64,000 bases of DNA from Dokdonella sp. (GCF_019634815.1 NZ_JAHCAP010000009.1:1-64000); one strand, 5' to 3'. Counted from the first letter of the stretch, positions 26,570-37,487 are shown. Numbers and translations: made by a program. Notes: generated by a model not told the origin, from the sequence alone.

Positions 26570-28942
26570 ATGAAATTCTCCGAAAACTGGCTGCGCTCAC
26601 GCCTCCCGCTGCAGGTCGATCAAGCAACCCTGCTCGAGCGCTTCGACATGATCGGCCACGAGGTCGAGAGTGTGGAGCGTCTCGGAGAAGGCCTCGAAGG
26701 TGTGGTCGTTGCCCAGATCGTATCTTGCGCCAAGCATCCGCAGGCCGATCGTCTGCAGGTCTGCGAGGTTGACGCGGGCAGCGAGCGACTGCAGATCGTC
26801 TGTGGCGCACCCAACGCGCGAGCCGGTCTCAAGGCGCCGCTGGCGAAGATCGGCGCACGCGTGGGCGAACTCACGATCAAGGCGGCCAAGCTGCGCGGTG
26901 TCGATTCCAGTGGCATGCTGTGCTCGGCGCGCGAACTGGGTCTGGATGCTGATGCCTCGGGCTTGCTCGAACTGCCAGCCGATGGCGTGGTCGGTCAGGC
27001 ACTGGCCGCACACTTGGGCTTGCCCGATGCGGTGATCGACCTGGGTCTGACGCCAAATCGCGCGGATTGCCTGTCGGTCGAAGGCTTGGCGATCGACGTC
27101 GCAGCCGCCTTTGGCCTGCCGTACAAACCGCTGGCGATCGAGCCGGTGCCAACTCATGACGGTCGCGTGCTTGCGGTCGAACTCGAATCAGCTGCCGATT
27201 GCCCGCGCTATTGCGGTCGCTTCATTGCCGATGTCGACATGCAGGCATGCTCGCCCGCGTGGCTGGTCGAACGCCTGCGCCGCAGTGGCCTGCGCCCGAT
27301 CAGCCTGCTGGTGGATGTCACCAACTACGTGATGCTGGAGTTGGGACAACCCCTGCACGCCTTCGACGCGGATACGCTGCAAGGCCCGATTGGCGTGCGC
27401 CGCGGCCGTGCGGGCGAGACGCTCATGCTGCTCGATGAGCGCGAGGTCAAGCTGGATGGGGAATTGCTGGTCATCACGGATGCCGGTCGTCCCGTTGCAC
27501 TGGCCGGCCTCATGGGTGGTTTCGACACGCGCGTCACTGGCGCCACCCGCAATGTGTTTCTCGAAGCCGCGCATTTTGCGCCCGCGGCGCTGGCCGGACG
27601 CGCGCGACGTCTGGGCATGCATACCGATGCCGCACATCGGTTCGAGCGTGGTGTGGATGCGGACTTGCCGCGGCTTGCGCTGGAACGCGCCACGTCCCTG
27701 ATTCTCGAAGCGGCCGGTGGGACAGCCGGGGAGATCGTCGAGGCCGTCGAGGCCGCGCATCTGCCACGGCGCACGGCGGTACCCTTGCGCCGCAGCCGCA
27801 TCGCGCGTCTCCTGGGCATCACGCTCGACGATGCCGAGGTGGAGAGGATCTTCGCTGGGCTCGACATGCGCGTCGAGCGCACGGCCGATGGCTGGCAGGT
27901 CACGCCACCGGGGCGCCGCTTCGACATCGCGATCGAGGAAGACTTGATCGAGGAAGTCGCACGTATCCACGGCTACGACCGCATCCCGGATCGCGCGCCG
28001 GGTGGGGCTCTGGCGACGCCGGCCTTGCCCGAGAACCGCGTCTCACGCGTGGCTCTACGCGAGCAATTGGTTGCGCGCGGTTTCCATGAGGCCATCACCT
28101 ATGCCTTCGTGGCACCGGCCCAGCTTGAAGACTGGCAATTGGCCGATGGTGCGATCGCGCTGGCCAATCCACTGTCGGCCGAGCTTGCGGTGATGCGCAC
28201 CAGTCTGTTGCCAGGCATCGCCGCGGCCTTGGTCGGCAATCGACGCCGTCAGGTGCAGCGGGTGCGCCTGTTCGAGATTGGACGCGTGTTCGCCAGTGGT
28301 TCGGGCGCACCCATCGAGGTCGAGCGCATCGCCGGCGTCGTGTGTGGTGCCGCCGCGGCCGAACAGTGGGGACAGCCTTGGCGCGAGGTCGATTTCTTCG
28401 ATCTCAAGGGCGACGTCGAATCCTTGCTTGCCCTGACCAACAGCAGGGAAGATTTTTCCTTCGTGACAGCAAACGTGCCCTGGGGGCATCCGGGACAATG
28501 CGCGGCGATCAAGCGTGCCGGTCAGGTCGTGGGCCATCTGGCCGCGCTCCACCCACAGGTGTGCCGTGCGCTCGATTTTGACCGGGCGGTGTTCGCCTTC
28601 GAGCTTGACGTGGACGCCATTACGCCGCGACCGGTCCCGCTGGCGCGCGCCCTGTCGCGCTTTCCGTCGGTTCGCCGTGACCTGTCCATCGAACTGTCCG
28701 CGGCGGTACCGTTTGCGGCCGTGGAGGCGGCAATCCGTGACGCGGTTGGCGAAACCCTCGCCGATGTCGTACTGTTCGACCGGTACGTAGGGGAAAAGCT
28801 CGGCGGCGAGGTGAAAAGTCTCGCCATCGGCTTGATTTTGCAAGACTGTTACCGCACGCTTACCGACGAGGATGCAGACCGCTGCACGAGCCTCGCGGTG
28901 GCCGCATTGCAGTCGACGTGTGGCGCCAAGTTGCGAGGTTAG
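26570..28942 (+). CDS. pheT: Phenylalanyl-tRNA synthetase beta subunit
   Basis: Editing and tRNA-binding subunit, 790 aa. [12 protein letters not shown] opens the protein. The tRNA-binding OB domain (about 40-150; [24 protein letters not shown]), B3/B4 editing domain, B5 domain ([14 protein letters not shown]), the pseudo-catalytic domain, and the C-terminal FDX-ACB domain ([17 protein letters not shown] ... [17 protein letters not shown]) are present. No strong ribosome-binding site is seen before the ATG. ihfA follows after two bases. Confidence 0.97.
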   Translation: MKFSENWLRSRLPLQVDQATLLERFDMIGHEVESVERLGEGLEGVVVAQIVSCAKHPQADRLQVCEVDAGSERLQIVCGAPNARAGLKAPLAKIGARVGELTIKAAKLRGVDSSGMLCSARELGLDADASGLLELPADGVVGQALAAHLGLPDAVIDLGLTPNRADCLSVEGLAIDVAAAFGLPYKPLAIEPVPTHDGRVLAVELESAADCPRYCGRFIADVDMQACSPAWLVERLRRSGLRPISLLVDVTNYVMLELGQPLHAFDADTLQGPIGVRRGRAGETLMLLDEREVKLDGELLVITDAGRPVALAGLMGGFDTRVTGATRNVFLEAAHFAPAALAGRARRLGMHTDAAHRFERGVDADLPRLALERATSLILEAAGGTAGEIVEAVEAAHLPRRTAVPLRRSRIARLLGITLDDAEVERIFAGLDMRVERTADGWQVTPPGRRFDIAIEEDLIEEVARIHGYDRIPDRAPGGALATPALPENRVSRVALREQLVARGFHEAITYAFVAPAQLEDWQLADGAIALANPLSAELAVMRTSLLPGIAAALVGNRRRQVQRVRLFEIGRVFASGSGAPIEVERIAGVVCGAAAAEQWGQPWREVDFFDLKGDVESLLALTNSREDFSFVTANVPWGHPGQCAAIKRAGQVVGHLAALHPQVCRALDFDRAVFAFELDVDAITPRPVPLARALSRFPSVRRDLSIELSAAVPFAAVEAAIRDAVGETLADVVLFDRYVGEKLGGEVKSLAIGLILQDCYRTLTDEDADRCTSLAVAALQSTCGAKLRG

Positions 28943-28944
28943 AG

Positions 28945-29244
28945 ATGGCACTTACGAAGGCTGAAATGGCCGAACGCCTGTTCACCGATGTTGGATTGAA
29001 CAAACGCGAAGCCAAGGAATTCGTCGATGCCTTCTTCGAAGTGCTGCGTGATGCGCTCGAAAAGGGGGAGCAGGTGAAGTTGTCGGGGTTCGGCAATTTC
29101 GATCTGCGTTTCAAGAACCAACGTCCGGGACGTAACCCCAAGACCGGTGTCGAGATCCCGATCTCGGCACGTCGGGTGGTGACATTCCGTCCAGGGCAAA
29201 AACTGAAGGTCCGGGTCGAGGCTTATGCTGGATCAGGGCAGTAA
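28945..29244 (+). CDS. ihfA: Integration host factor subunit alpha
   Basis: DNA-bending HU/IHF-family protein, 99 aa. [41 protein letters not shown] and the arm tip [20 protein letters not shown] with the intercalating Pro identify IHF-alpha. It sits right after pheT as in many proteobacteria. Its last 20 bases overlap the next gene. Confidence 0.97.
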   Translation: MALTKAEMAERLFTDVGLNKREAKEFVDAFFEVLRDALEKGEQVKLSGFGNFDLRFKNQRPGRNPKTGVEIPISARRVVTFRPGQKLKVRVEAYAGSGQ

Positions 29245-29581
29245 TAGCGAACTGCCGGCCATTCCGGCCAAACGCTATTTCACCATTGGTGAGGTAAGCG
29301 AGCTGTGCGCGGTCAAACCGCACGTGCTGCGCTATTGGGAGCAGGAATTTCCCAACCTCAAGCCGGTGAAACGGCGTGGCAACCGACGCTACTACCAGCG
29401 GCACGACGTGCTGATGATCCGGCAGATCCGCTCGTTGCTCTACGAGCAGGGATTCACGATCACCGGCGCGCGCCAGCGCCTGGAAGGATCCCAGGCGCGC
29501 GTGGAATCGACCATGTCGGCGCAGATCGTGCGACAGGTACGGCTGGAACTCGAAGAGGTGCTGCAGATCCTGCGGCGCTGA
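29225..29581 (+). CDS. MerR-family transcriptional regulator
   Basis: 118 aa with a single MerR winged-helix domain (residues about 17-85: [52 protein letters not shown]) and a short coiled-coil tail for dimerisation. There is no obvious metal- or ligand-binding Cys cluster. The start lies inside ihfA (20-base overlap), so translation is coupled. A MerR-like gene after ihfA is a common arrangement in gammaproteobacteria; the target is not known. Confidence 0.9.
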   Translation: MLDQGSNSELPAIPAKRYFTIGEVSELCAVKPHVLRYWEQEFPNLKPVKRRGNRRYYQRHDVLMIRQIRSLLYEQGFTITGARQRLEGSQARVESTMSAQIVRQVRLELEEVLQILRR

Positions 29582-29636
29582 TCGGCTCCGGCATCCAATG
29601 CCGCTCATGTTGAGAATCGGGCAAGCCCATCGCCGG

Positions 29637-29667
29637 TTGTGGCCGTGCGGGCATGACCTGCTACAAT
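29637..29667 (+). promoter_or_regulatory. Promoter of tRNA-Pro
   Basis: TACAAT at 29662-29667 lies 22 bp before the mature tRNA. TTGTGG at 29637-29642 is the best -35, with a long 19-bp spacer. Confidence 0.5.
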
Positions 29668-29689
29668 TTCCGTTCTGCGGGGCTCATGT

Positions 29690-29766
29690 CGGGGTATAGC
29701 GCAGCCTGGTAGCGCACTTGTCTGGGGGACAAGTGGTCGTCGGTTCAAATCCGGCTACCCCGACCA
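29690..29766 (+). tRNA. tRNA-Pro (GGG)
   Basis: 77 nt with encoded CCA. Acceptor CGGGGTA pairs with TACCCCG, discriminator A. The anticodon arm CTTGTCTGGGGGACAAG gives anticodon GGG. The T-arm CGGTTCAAATCCG is regular. The 193 bases between it and the next gene hold only short hairpins (for example GCGGCCA / TGGCCGC) and no gene. Confidence 0.97.
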
Positions 29767-29956
29767 TTATTCTTGCTCGCATCCCTCCTCACCGCTTCGG
29801 GTGAAGCATTGCAACCGGTTGGATTCAGAGCCTCCTGGCAGTCCAAAGCGGCCATCCCTGGCCGCACTTCTGACCAAAAGCATTCTCTGGCGAATGCGCT
29901 CTTCACTGGCGGTGACTGACGTGCGAAGCTTTCAGACCTTGTCTGCAAGGGTCTGA

Positions 29957-30913
<957 letters not shown>

Positions 30914-30980
30914 TCCGCCGCGTGCCCATGATGGGGTGACCGCAGGGCTGTTCGCGCGGTTGCCGCGATTTGCGCTTGCG

Positions 30981-31009
30981 CTTGAATGTGGCCCATGCCG
31001 CCCCCATCT
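30981..31009 (+). promoter_or_regulatory. Sigma-32 (heat-shock) promoter of htpG
   Basis: CTTGAA at 30981-30986 and CCCCATCT at 31002-31009 with a 15-bp spacer match the sigma-32 consensus (CTTGAA, 13-17 bp, CCCCATnT). Transcription would start about 25 bases before the htpG ATG. Directly upstream of a chaperone gene, the assignment is strong. Confidence 0.85.
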
Positions 31010-31040
31010 GCGCGGCAGCATCCTGCATTGAGGTATTCCG

Positions 31041-32912
31041 ATGAACGACACCGTCGAGACGCGCGCCTTCGAGGCAGAGGTCTCCCAAGTCTTGCACCTG
31101 GTCACGCACTCGTTGTATTCGCACAAGGAAATCTTCCTGCGTGAGCTGATCTCCAACGCCTCCGATGCCTGCGACAAACTGCGCTTTGCGGCCCTGTCCG
31201 ATGCCGCGCTCAGCGCCGAGGATTCCGATCTGCACATCGAAATCGAATTCGACAAGGAAGCCGGCACCCTCACGATCCGTGACAACGGCATCGGCATGAC
31301 GCGTGAGGAAGTGGTCGAGAACATCGGCACCATTGCGCGTTCGGGTACGCGCAAGTTCCTTGAATCCCTGTCCGGCGATGCGCGCAAGGACACGCAGCTG
31401 ATCGGCCAGTTCGGCGTCGGTTTCTACTCGGCCTTCATCGTCGCCGACAAGGTCGTGCTCTGCACGCGCAGGGCAGGGTCGGCTTCCGACGCGGGCGTGC
31501 GCTGGGAATCGACCGGCGGCAACGCGTACACGCTGGAAACGCTCGCAGATGCGCCGCGCGGCAGTGCCGTGACCCTGCATCTGAAGGTTGATGAGCGTGA
31601 ATTCCTCGATGGCTGGAAGCTGCGTGACCTGGTCAAGCGCTATTCCGATCATGTGGCTTTCCCGATCCGCATGCGCGAAGAGGGGCAAGACAAGGACGCG
31701 GGCAAGTCCGAGACCATCAATCACGCGTCGGCCTTGTGGACGCGACCGAAGGCCGAACTCGAGGACGAGGACTATCAGGCCTTCTACAAATCGCTGTCGC
31801 ACGATTTCAACGACGCGCTGGCTTGGTCGCACAATCGCGTCGAGGGCGCGCAGAACTACACGTCGCTCCTCTACGTTCCCGAGAAGCCGCCGTTCGATGC
31901 GGCCTTCAGTGGTCGCGACGAGCGGCGCGGACTCAAGCTCTACATCCGGCGGGTCTTCATCATGGATGCGAGCGAACAATTGCTGCCCGGCTGGCTGCGC
32001 TTCGTGCGGGGCGTGATCGATTCCGATGACCTGCCGCTCAATGTCAGCCGCGAGATCCTGCAGGAGAACCGTCTCGTTGCGCAGATCCGCAGTGCCTGCG
32101 TCAAGCGTGTGCTCGACCTGCTCGATAGACTCGCCAAGGATGAGCCGGCGAAGTTCGCCCAGTTCACTGCCGCATTCGGCAACGTGCTCAAGGAAGGCAT
32201 CGCCGAGGATGGCGCCAACCGCGAACGCATTGCCCGGCTGCTGCGGTTTGCCTCCACGCATGGCGAAAGCGCCGACCGCAGCGTGTCGCTGCAAGACTAT
32301 GTCGGACGAATGCAGGCAGGGCAGGAGGTGATCTGGTACATCACCGCGGACTCGCACTCGGCAGCAAGGAACAGTCCGCAAATCGAGTCACTCAAGGCTC
32401 GCGGCATCGAAGTGCTGCTGCTCAGCGATCGCATCGACGAATGGATGATCGGCTACCTGCAGGAATTCTCCGGCAAGAAGCTGCGCAACGCCGCCAAGGG
32501 CGATTTCGCGGGATCTGCCGTCGACGAAGACTCGCGCAAACAGGCCGAAGCCGATGCTGCGCCCTTGCTCGACAAGCTCAGGAAGACCCTGGGTGACGCG
32601 GTCGGCGGCGTGCAGGTCGGCCAGCGCTTGACCGATTCGGCCGCCTGCATCGTGCTCGGCGAGTACGACATGGCGCCGCACATGCAGCGTTTGTTGCGTG
32701 AAGCAGGCCACGATGTACCGGCAAGCAAGCCGGTGCTCGAAGTCAATCCGCGGCATGTGCTCGTGCAGCGCATAGCGGCGGAAAATGACGACGTCCGCAG
32801 CGGCGATCTCGCGCACTTGCTGCTCGAAGAGGCGCAACTGGCGGCCGGCGATCAGCTCGCCGATCCAGCGGCATTCGTTGCGCGCGTGAATCGAATTGCC
32901 TTTGGCACATGA
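31041..32912 (+). CDS. htpG: Molecular chaperone HtpG (Hsp90)
   Basis: ATP-dependent Hsp90 chaperone, 623 aa. The N-terminal GHKL ATPase has SHKEIFLRELISNASDACDKLRF, DNGIGMT, GTIARSGTRKF and GQFGVGFYSAF. The middle domain includes LYVPEKPPFD and the catalytic-loop Arg/Gln region (LNVSREILQENRLVAQIR). The C-terminal dimerisation domain is present. GAGG upstream of the ATG serves as ribosome-binding site. Expression is expected to be heat-induced from the sigma-32 promoter at 30981-31009. Confidence 0.98.
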   Translation: MNDTVETRAFEAEVSQVLHLVTHSLYSHKEIFLRELISNASDACDKLRFAALSDAALSAEDSDLHIEIEFDKEAGTLTIRDNGIGMTREEVVENIGTIARSGTRKFLESLSGDARKDTQLIGQFGVGFYSAFIVADKVVLCTRRAGSASDAGVRWESTGGNAYTLETLADAPRGSAVTLHLKVDEREFLDGWKLRDLVKRYSDHVAFPIRMREEGQDKDAGKSETINHASALWTRPKAELEDEDYQAFYKSLSHDFNDALAWSHNRVEGAQNYTSLLYVPEKPPFDAAFSGRDERRGLKLYIRRVFIMDASEQLLPGWLRFVRGVIDSDDLPLNVSREILQENRLVAQIRSACVKRVLDLLDRLAKDEPAKFAQFTAAFGNVLKEGIAEDGANRERIARLLRFASTHGESADRSVSLQDYVGRMQAGQEVIWYITADSHSAARNSPQIESLKARGIEVLLLSDRIDEWMIGYLQEFSGKKLRNAAKGDFAGSAVDEDSRKQAEADAAPLLDKLRKTLGDAVGGVQVGQRLTDSAACIVLGEYDMAPHMQRLLREAGHDVPASKPVLEVNPRHVLVQRIAAENDDVRSGDLAHLLLEEAQLAAGDQLADPAAFVARVNRIAFGT

Positions 32913-32922
32913 TCGATTCGGA

Positions 32923-32953
32923 AGGCCTTGCGCGTGACCGGAGCGCGCGCAAG
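32923..32953 (+). terminator. Hairpin after htpG
   Basis: Ten-bp perfect stem GCCTTGCGCG / CGCGCAAGGC with an 11-nt loop, 10 bases after the stop. There is no T tract, so its role as a terminator is uncertain. Confidence 0.4.
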
Positions 32954-33015
32954 GCGATGCCGCCTGCGTGATACGATCCGTGCTCCCGTTCCCGCTCAAT
33001 CCGGCACGAGGCACC

Positions 33016-34161
33016 ATGCAACTGCAGACCAAGCTGCCCAAGGTTGGTACCACGATCTTCACGGTGATGAGCCAGCTCGCCGCCGAGCACAAGGCGGTGA
33101 ATCTGGGCCAGGGGTTTCCGGATTTTGATGGGCCGCCAGCCTTGCGCGATGCCCTCACGCGCGCGATGGCGCAAGGTCGCAACCAGTACGCGCCGATGGC
33201 CGGCATTGCGCCGCTGCGCGAGGCGATTGCGCGCAAGACCGAGCGCTTGTACGGGCGCAAGATCAATCCCGACACCGAAGTCACGGTAACGTCGGGTGCA
33301 ACCGAAGCGCTGTTCGCGGCGATTGCGGCTGTTGTGCATGCGGGGGATGAAGTGATCGTGTTCGATCCCTGCTACGACAGCTACGAGCCTGCGATCGAAC
33401 TGTGTGGTGGTCGCGCGATTCACATCCCGCTGCAATTGCCGGATTTCTCGGTTGACTGGCAGCGCGTCAAGGATGCAATGACGCCGCGCACGCGCCTGAT
33501 CATGATCAACTCGCCGCACAACCCGACCGGAGCGGTGCTTGCGGCAGGCGATCTGGAGCAATTGGCCGCGATCGTGCGAGACAGCGAGGTCATGGTGCTG
33601 TCCGACGAGGTCTACGAGCACATCATCTTCGACGGTCTGGCGCACCAGAGCGTATTGCGCCATGCCGAGCTTGCGGCGCGCAGCTTCGTCGTGAGCTCGT
33701 TCGGCAAGACCTACCACTGCACCGGCTGGAAGGTTGGCTACTGCATCGCGCCGCCCGCTTTGAGCGCCGAGTTCCGCAAGGTGCATCAGTACCTGACGTT
33801 CTGCACGTTCTCGCCCGCGCAATGGGCGCTGGCCGAAGTGCTCGAGTCCGATCCGGCGCATTACCTTGAGTTGCCGGCTTTCTACCAAGCCCGGCGCGAT
33901 GCCTTCCGCGCGCTGCTGGCACCCGGCAGGTTCAAACTGCTGCCGGTTTGTGGTGCCTATTTCCAGTTGGTCGATTACTCGGCGATCAAGCAGATCGACG
34001 ACCTGAATTTTTGCGAGTGGCTGGTGCGCGAGGCCGGCGTCGCCGCGATTCCGGTTTCGGCGTTCTATGAAACGCCGCCCGATACCCACCTGATCCGACT
34101 GTGCTTCGCCAAGAGCGAGACCACCCTCGAAGCTGCGGCGGAGCGCCTGTGCAAACTCTGA
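33016..34161 (+). CDS. Methionine/glutamine-type aminotransferase (YbdL-like)
   Basis: Class I/II PLP-dependent aminotransferase, 381 aa, resembling YbdL and glutamine transaminase K-type enzymes. The ATG at 33016 gives MQLQTKLPKVGTTIFTVMSQLA, the YbdL-type start. Substrate and cofactor signatures: VNLGQGFPDFDGP, SGATEALF, INSPHNPTGAVL, LSDEVYEHIIFDG, and the PLP lysine K231 in SSFGKTYHCTGWKVGY. The next gene, an omega-amidase, overlaps by 13 bases, which suggests that glutamine is the amino donor and that the 2-oxoglutaramate made is hydrolysed at once. The keto-acid acceptor is probably 4-methylthio-2-oxobutyrate or a similar acid. Confidence 0.88.
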   Translation: MQLQTKLPKVGTTIFTVMSQLAAEHKAVNLGQGFPDFDGPPALRDALTRAMAQGRNQYAPMAGIAPLREAIARKTERLYGRKINPDTEVTVTSGATEALFAAIAAVVHAGDEVIVFDPCYDSYEPAIELCGGRAIHIPLQLPDFSVDWQRVKDAMTPRTRLIMINSPHNPTGAVLAAGDLEQLAAIVRDSEVMVLSDEVYEHIIFDGLAHQSVLRHAELAARSFVVSSFGKTYHCTGWKVGYCIAPPALSAEFRKVHQYLTFCTFSPAQWALAEVLESDPAHYLELPAFYQARRDAFRALLAPGRFKLLPVCGAYFQLVDYSAIKQIDDLNFCEWLVREAGVAAIPVSAFYETPPDTHLIRLCFAKSETTLEAAAERLCKL

Positions 34162-34934
34162 AGGTCTCGCTGGTGCAGGGCGCGACGCGCTGGCACGACC
34201 CGCAAGCCAATCGTGCTTATTACGGCCAGCTGATCGCGCCGCTCGCCGGCAGCGATCTCATCGTCTTGCCGGAAACCTTCACCAGCGGATTTTCGAACGA
34301 GGCAATCCAGGCCGCCGAGGTCATGGACGGCGCCACGGCCGAATGGCTGAAGGCGCAGGCGCGCGAACTCGATGCGGCGATCTGCGGCAGCGTGCAAATG
34401 CGCGTGGCCGACCAGGTGTTCAATCGCCTGCTGTTTGCCACGCCCGATGGCGTGCTCGCTCACTACGACAAGCGCCATCTGTTCCGTTATGCCGACGAAC
34501 ACAAGCGCTATGCGGCCGGCAGCGAGCGCCGGGTGGTCCGCTGGCGCGGCTGGAATATCTGTCTTCAAGTCTGTTATGACTTGCGTTTCCCGGTCTTTGC
34601 GCGCAATCGCCACGACGGCAGCGCTTTCGACTACGACCTGCTGCTGTACGTGGCGAACTGGCCCAGCGCGCGGCGCCATGCCTGGCGCACCTTGCTCGCG
34701 GCACGCGCGATCGAGAACCTGAGCTACTGTGTGGGCGTCAACCGTGTCGGCTACGACGGCAATGACCTGCACTATGCCGGCGACAGCGTGCTGCATGATT
34801 TTCTCGGCCAGCCGATGGTTGAACTGGGCGCGCAGGAACAGACGGTGACGGTGAGTCTCGATCCGGCCGCGTTGGCTGCACACCGTGAGCGTTTCCCGGC
34901 GTGGATGGACGCCGATTCCTTCACGCTCGATTGA
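34149..34934 (+). CDS. Omega-amidase/carbon-nitrogen hydrolase (YafV/Nit2-like)
   Basis: Nitrilase-superfamily amidase, 261 aa, probably hydrolysing 2-oxoglutaramate to 2-oxoglutarate and ammonia. The catalytic Glu-Lys-Cys triad is at E42 (VLPETFTSGF), K108 (HYDKRHLFRYADEH) and C142 (LQVCYDLRFPVFARN). The GTG at 34149 is chosen because it begins just before the conserved QTLKVSLVQG strand; an upstream ATG would add 16 residues read from the previous gene. The 13-base overlap with the aminotransferase gene couples them. Confidence 0.88.
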   Translation: MQTLKVSLVQGATRWHDPQANRAYYGQLIAPLAGSDLIVLPETFTSGFSNEAIQAAEVMDGATAEWLKAQARELDAAICGSVQMRVADQVFNRLLFATPDGVLAHYDKRHLFRYADEHKRYAAGSERRVVRWRGWNICLQVCYDLRFPVFARNRHDGSAFDYDLLLYVANWPSARRHAWRTLLAARAIENLSYCVGVNRVGYDGNDLHYAGDSVLHDFLGQPMVELGAQEQTVTVSLDPAALAAHRERFPAWMDADSFTLD

Positions 34935-34949
34935 AGCGACAGCGCGGCT

Positions 34950-35600
34950 TCAGCCGCGCACGCCGCCGGGTTTGCAGCTTGGATGCAGGCTCGCGCCTGC
35001 CGATGGGCGCGCTGCAATGCGCGCGAACCACGGACCGATGTTGCGCAGGCTGTGGTCGATTGGCTGGCCGACCAACTCGGCGAAGTCGAGCCACACGTAA
35101 AGCCAGATGTCCGCGATCGTGAAGCGTTCGCCGGCGAGGTATTCGTGGCCGTCGAGCATCGCATCGAGCCAGGCGATCCGATCCTGTGCGACCGCCTTGA
35201 GCCCGCAGGCCGCTTCCGGCGCGACCGGAATGCGATCTCGGAAACGTGCCAGACCTTCCGCGTAGTGATAGGCATTGTGGATGAACTCGGTGATGTTGAG
35301 TTCGACGCGACGTTGCCATTGTCGTGTCAGTGCGCGCTCCTGCGCGGTCGCGCCGATCAGTGGCGGCTGCGGATGCAGCTCTTCGAGGTATTCCATGATC
35401 GCGATCGCTTCGGCGATGCAGCTTCCATCATCGAGCAGCAGCGCCGGCGTCTGGCCTGCGACATTGTGCTTCAGGAAGGCCGCCTGACGATTCTCGCCAC
35501 TGAACACGTCGATCTGCCGCGTCGGCAGGCTCAGCCGCTTTTCCAGCAGGAACATGCGCAGGGTGCGCGGTGCAGGGCTCAGGGCATCGAGCAGCAGCAT
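34950..35600 (-). CDS. Glutathione S-transferase family protein
   Basis: 216 aa with an N-terminal thioredoxin-like GST domain (1-80: LLLDALSPAPRTLRMFLLEKRL ... GQTPALLLDDGSCIAEAIAIMEYLEE) and an all-helical C-terminal domain (LAGERFTIADIWLYVWLDFAE). The Ser after Ala-Leu near position 9 may be the glutathione-activating residue. It begins seven bases after the stop of the cysteine-synthase-like gene, so they are co-transcribed. Substrate unknown. Confidence 0.88.
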   Translation of the reverse strand: MLLLDALSPAPRTLRMFLLEKRLSLPTRQIDVFSGENRQAAFLKHNVAGQTPALLLDDGSCIAEAIAIMEYLEELHPQPPLIGATAQERALTRQWQRRVELNITEFIHNAYHYAEGLARFRDRIPVAPEAACGLKAVAQDRIAWLDAMLDGHEYLAGERFTIADIWLYVWLDFAELVGQPIDHSLRNIGPWFARIAARPSAGASLHPSCKPGGVRG

Positions 35601-35607
35601 GACGAGC

Positions 35608-36558
35608 TCAGTGGAAGGGCAGCGGCTTGTCGCTGCCGCTTGCCGGGTGCATGAAGAAATCGTGCAGGTACTTCTCGCCTTCGTCGTCGAGGATCGTGAC
35701 CACCGTCTTGAGATTGGGATACTGCGCACGAATGCGCTGTGCCGCGAGCAGGTGCGCGCCCGAACTGGGGCCGCAGAAAAGGCCGCGCGTGCGCGCGAGC
35801 TTGCGCATTTCGGCCACTGCATCGCTGCTGGTCACGCTCAAAGTGTCACCGACGAGGTTGCGATGCTTGGCGAAGATGCCCGGCACGAAGCCATCGGAAA
35901 TCCCCTCGATCTGATGCAGCGCGACCTCGCCGCAGAGAATCGTGCGCGATTCGGAAGGTTCCATCGCGAACAAGCGCACGTTCGGATTGAGCTTGCGGAA
36001 AGCCTGACCCACGCCGATCAGGGTGCCGCCTGTGCCGACGCCGTGGACGAAGGCATCGGGCACGCACCCGGAAGGCAGCTGCGCGAGGATTTCCGGGCCG
36101 AGCCACTCGCGGTTTTCCTCGACGTTCCATTCCGATTCGAACTGGCCCGGGAAAAAGAATCCAGGCTGGCGACCAAGCTCGCGCGCACGTTCGAGGGCGG
36201 CATTGACGTGGAAGCTGCCGCAGAACAGCACTTCGGCGCCGAATGCGCGCGAGATCGCCACGCGCTCGCTCGACAGGCCTTCGGGCATGACCACGATCAT
36301 GCGGTAGCCCTTGACCGCGGCCGCCATCGCGAAGGCATTGCCGGTGTTGCCGCTGGTGGCCTCGACGATGGTGTCGCCGGGTTTGAGCTGACCGCTCTGC
36401 TCGGCACGCTCGACGATGTACTTGGCGATGCGCGCCTTGATCGAGCCGGATGGATTGAGGAATTCGCACTTGGCGAAAACACCATCGATTTCGAGCAGGG
36501 GCGTGTCGCCGATTGCGTCGAGGATATTGCTGGAAACCGAGCGGTAGCGGATGGACAT
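35608..36558 (-). CDS. Cysteine synthase-family PLP-dependent enzyme
   Basis: Fold-type II PLP enzyme, 316 aa, of the CysK/CBS group. It shows GDTPLLEIDG, the PLP lysine in NPSGSIKARIA, the substrate loop EATSGNTGNAFA, the phosphate-binding GVGTGGTLIG and FCGPSSGAH. The N-terminal half is short at the loop usually written FNPxxSVKDR (here FLNPSGSIKAR). It may make cysteine or a related beta-substituted alanine. No CBS domain follows. It is upstream of the GST gene in the same unit. Confidence 0.82.
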   Translation of the reverse strand: MSIRYRSVSSNILDAIGDTPLLEIDGVFAKCEFLNPSGSIKARIAKYIVERAEQSGQLKPGDTIVEATSGNTGNAFAMAAAVKGYRMIVVMPEGLSSERVAISRAFGAEVLFCGSFHVNAALERARELGRQPGFFFPGQFESEWNVEENREWLGPEILAQLPSGCVPDAFVHGVGTGGTLIGVGQAFRKLNPNVRLFAMEPSESRTILCGEVALHQIEGISDGFVPGIFAKHRNLVGDTLSVTSSDAVAEMRKLARTRGLFCGPSSGAHLLAAQRIRAQYPNLKTVVTILDDEGEKYLHDFFMHPASGSDKPLPFH

Positions 36559-36737
36559 GGAAACTCCTGTTGGCGCGTGCGGGTGCTGCGCGTGGCGTGG
36601 AGTGGTTCGATCCGCGAAGGGCGAAGGGAATCCCGGGCGTCAGCGCACCGATGTTCGCGAACCGCGCAAGCCAGCGCGGGAATTGTCGCGATGGCCCGGG
36701 ATTCTACGCTTGCCCCGCAGGCCGGGACTGATCAAGG

Positions 36738-37487
36738 TCAATGCGTCGTCGGCGAACCGCCCGGAAGCGGCAGGGTGTTCAAGAGCCAGTTTCCGGCCGC
36801 GGCTTCAAGCACGCTGCCTTGCTCGTACCAATCACCGAGCACGATGCGACGCGCGCCGAGCAGCCCGAGCGGCGCCAGATCGTGCTGCGCCGGCCGATGG
36901 GTATGACCATGGATCAGCGTGCGCACGCCAAGGCGGCGCAGGGTTTCGATCACGGTATTGCCGTTGACGTCGGTGAGTGTTTCACCGAGTGCGCGCGTAT
37001 AGCGTTGGCTTTCCATGCGTGCTTGCGCGGCGAAGGCCTGGCGCTCAGCGAGTGGCCGGGCGAGGAAGTCTCGCTGCCACTGTGGCGTGCGGGTGTGCGC
37101 CCGAAAGGCCTGGTATTTCGCATCATCGGTGCACAACAGGTCGCCATGCATGAGCAGGACCTGTTCACCGGCAATCTCGATGACGCTCGGATCGGGCAGC
37201 AGGGTCAGTCGCGCGCGGCGTGCCCAGGCTTCACCGAGCAGGAAATCACGATTGCCATGCAGGAAGTAGACAGGCACGCCTTGTTCATGCAGGTGCGCCA
37301 GCGCATCGGCGATCGTGTTCTCCAAGTCAGCAGCGGCGTCATCGCCGATCCAGGCTTCGAAGAAGTCACCGAGGATGTAGAGCGCGTCGGCCTGCGCCGC
37401 CGCTGTGCGCAGGAAGCCAAGGAATTGCTCAACGATCGCCGGACGCGATGCGTCCAGATGCAGGTCGGAAATGAACAGTGTGGCCAT
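36738..37487 (-). CDS. lpxH: UDP-2,3-diacylglucosamine diphosphatase LpxH
   Basis: Membrane-associated metallophosphoesterase of lipid A synthesis, yielding lipid X. 249 aa. The metal-binding motifs appear in order: FISDLHLDASRP, GDFFEAWIGDD, LHGNRDFLLG, LMHGDLLCTDD and IHGHTHRPAQH. It lies 67 bases downstream of the cyclophilin gene on the same strand. Confidence 0.96.
   Translation of the reverse strand: MATLFISDLHLDASRPAIVEQFLGFLRTAAAQADALYILGDFFEAWIGDDAAADLENTIADALAHLHEQGVPVYFLHGNRDFLLGEAWARRARLTLLPDPSVIEIAGEQVLLMHGDLLCTDDAKYQAFRAHTRTPQWQRDFLARPLAERQAFAAQARMESQRYTRALGETLTDVNGNTVIETLRRLGVRTLIHGHTHRPAQHDLAPLGLLGARRIVLGDWYEQGSVLEAAAGNWLLNTLPLPGGSPTTH

Noticed and set aside
35554..36906. A 450-codon plus-strand frame opposite the cysteine-synthase-like gene
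   Set aside because: The minus strand holds a clear PLP enzyme; the plus-strand product shows no motif.
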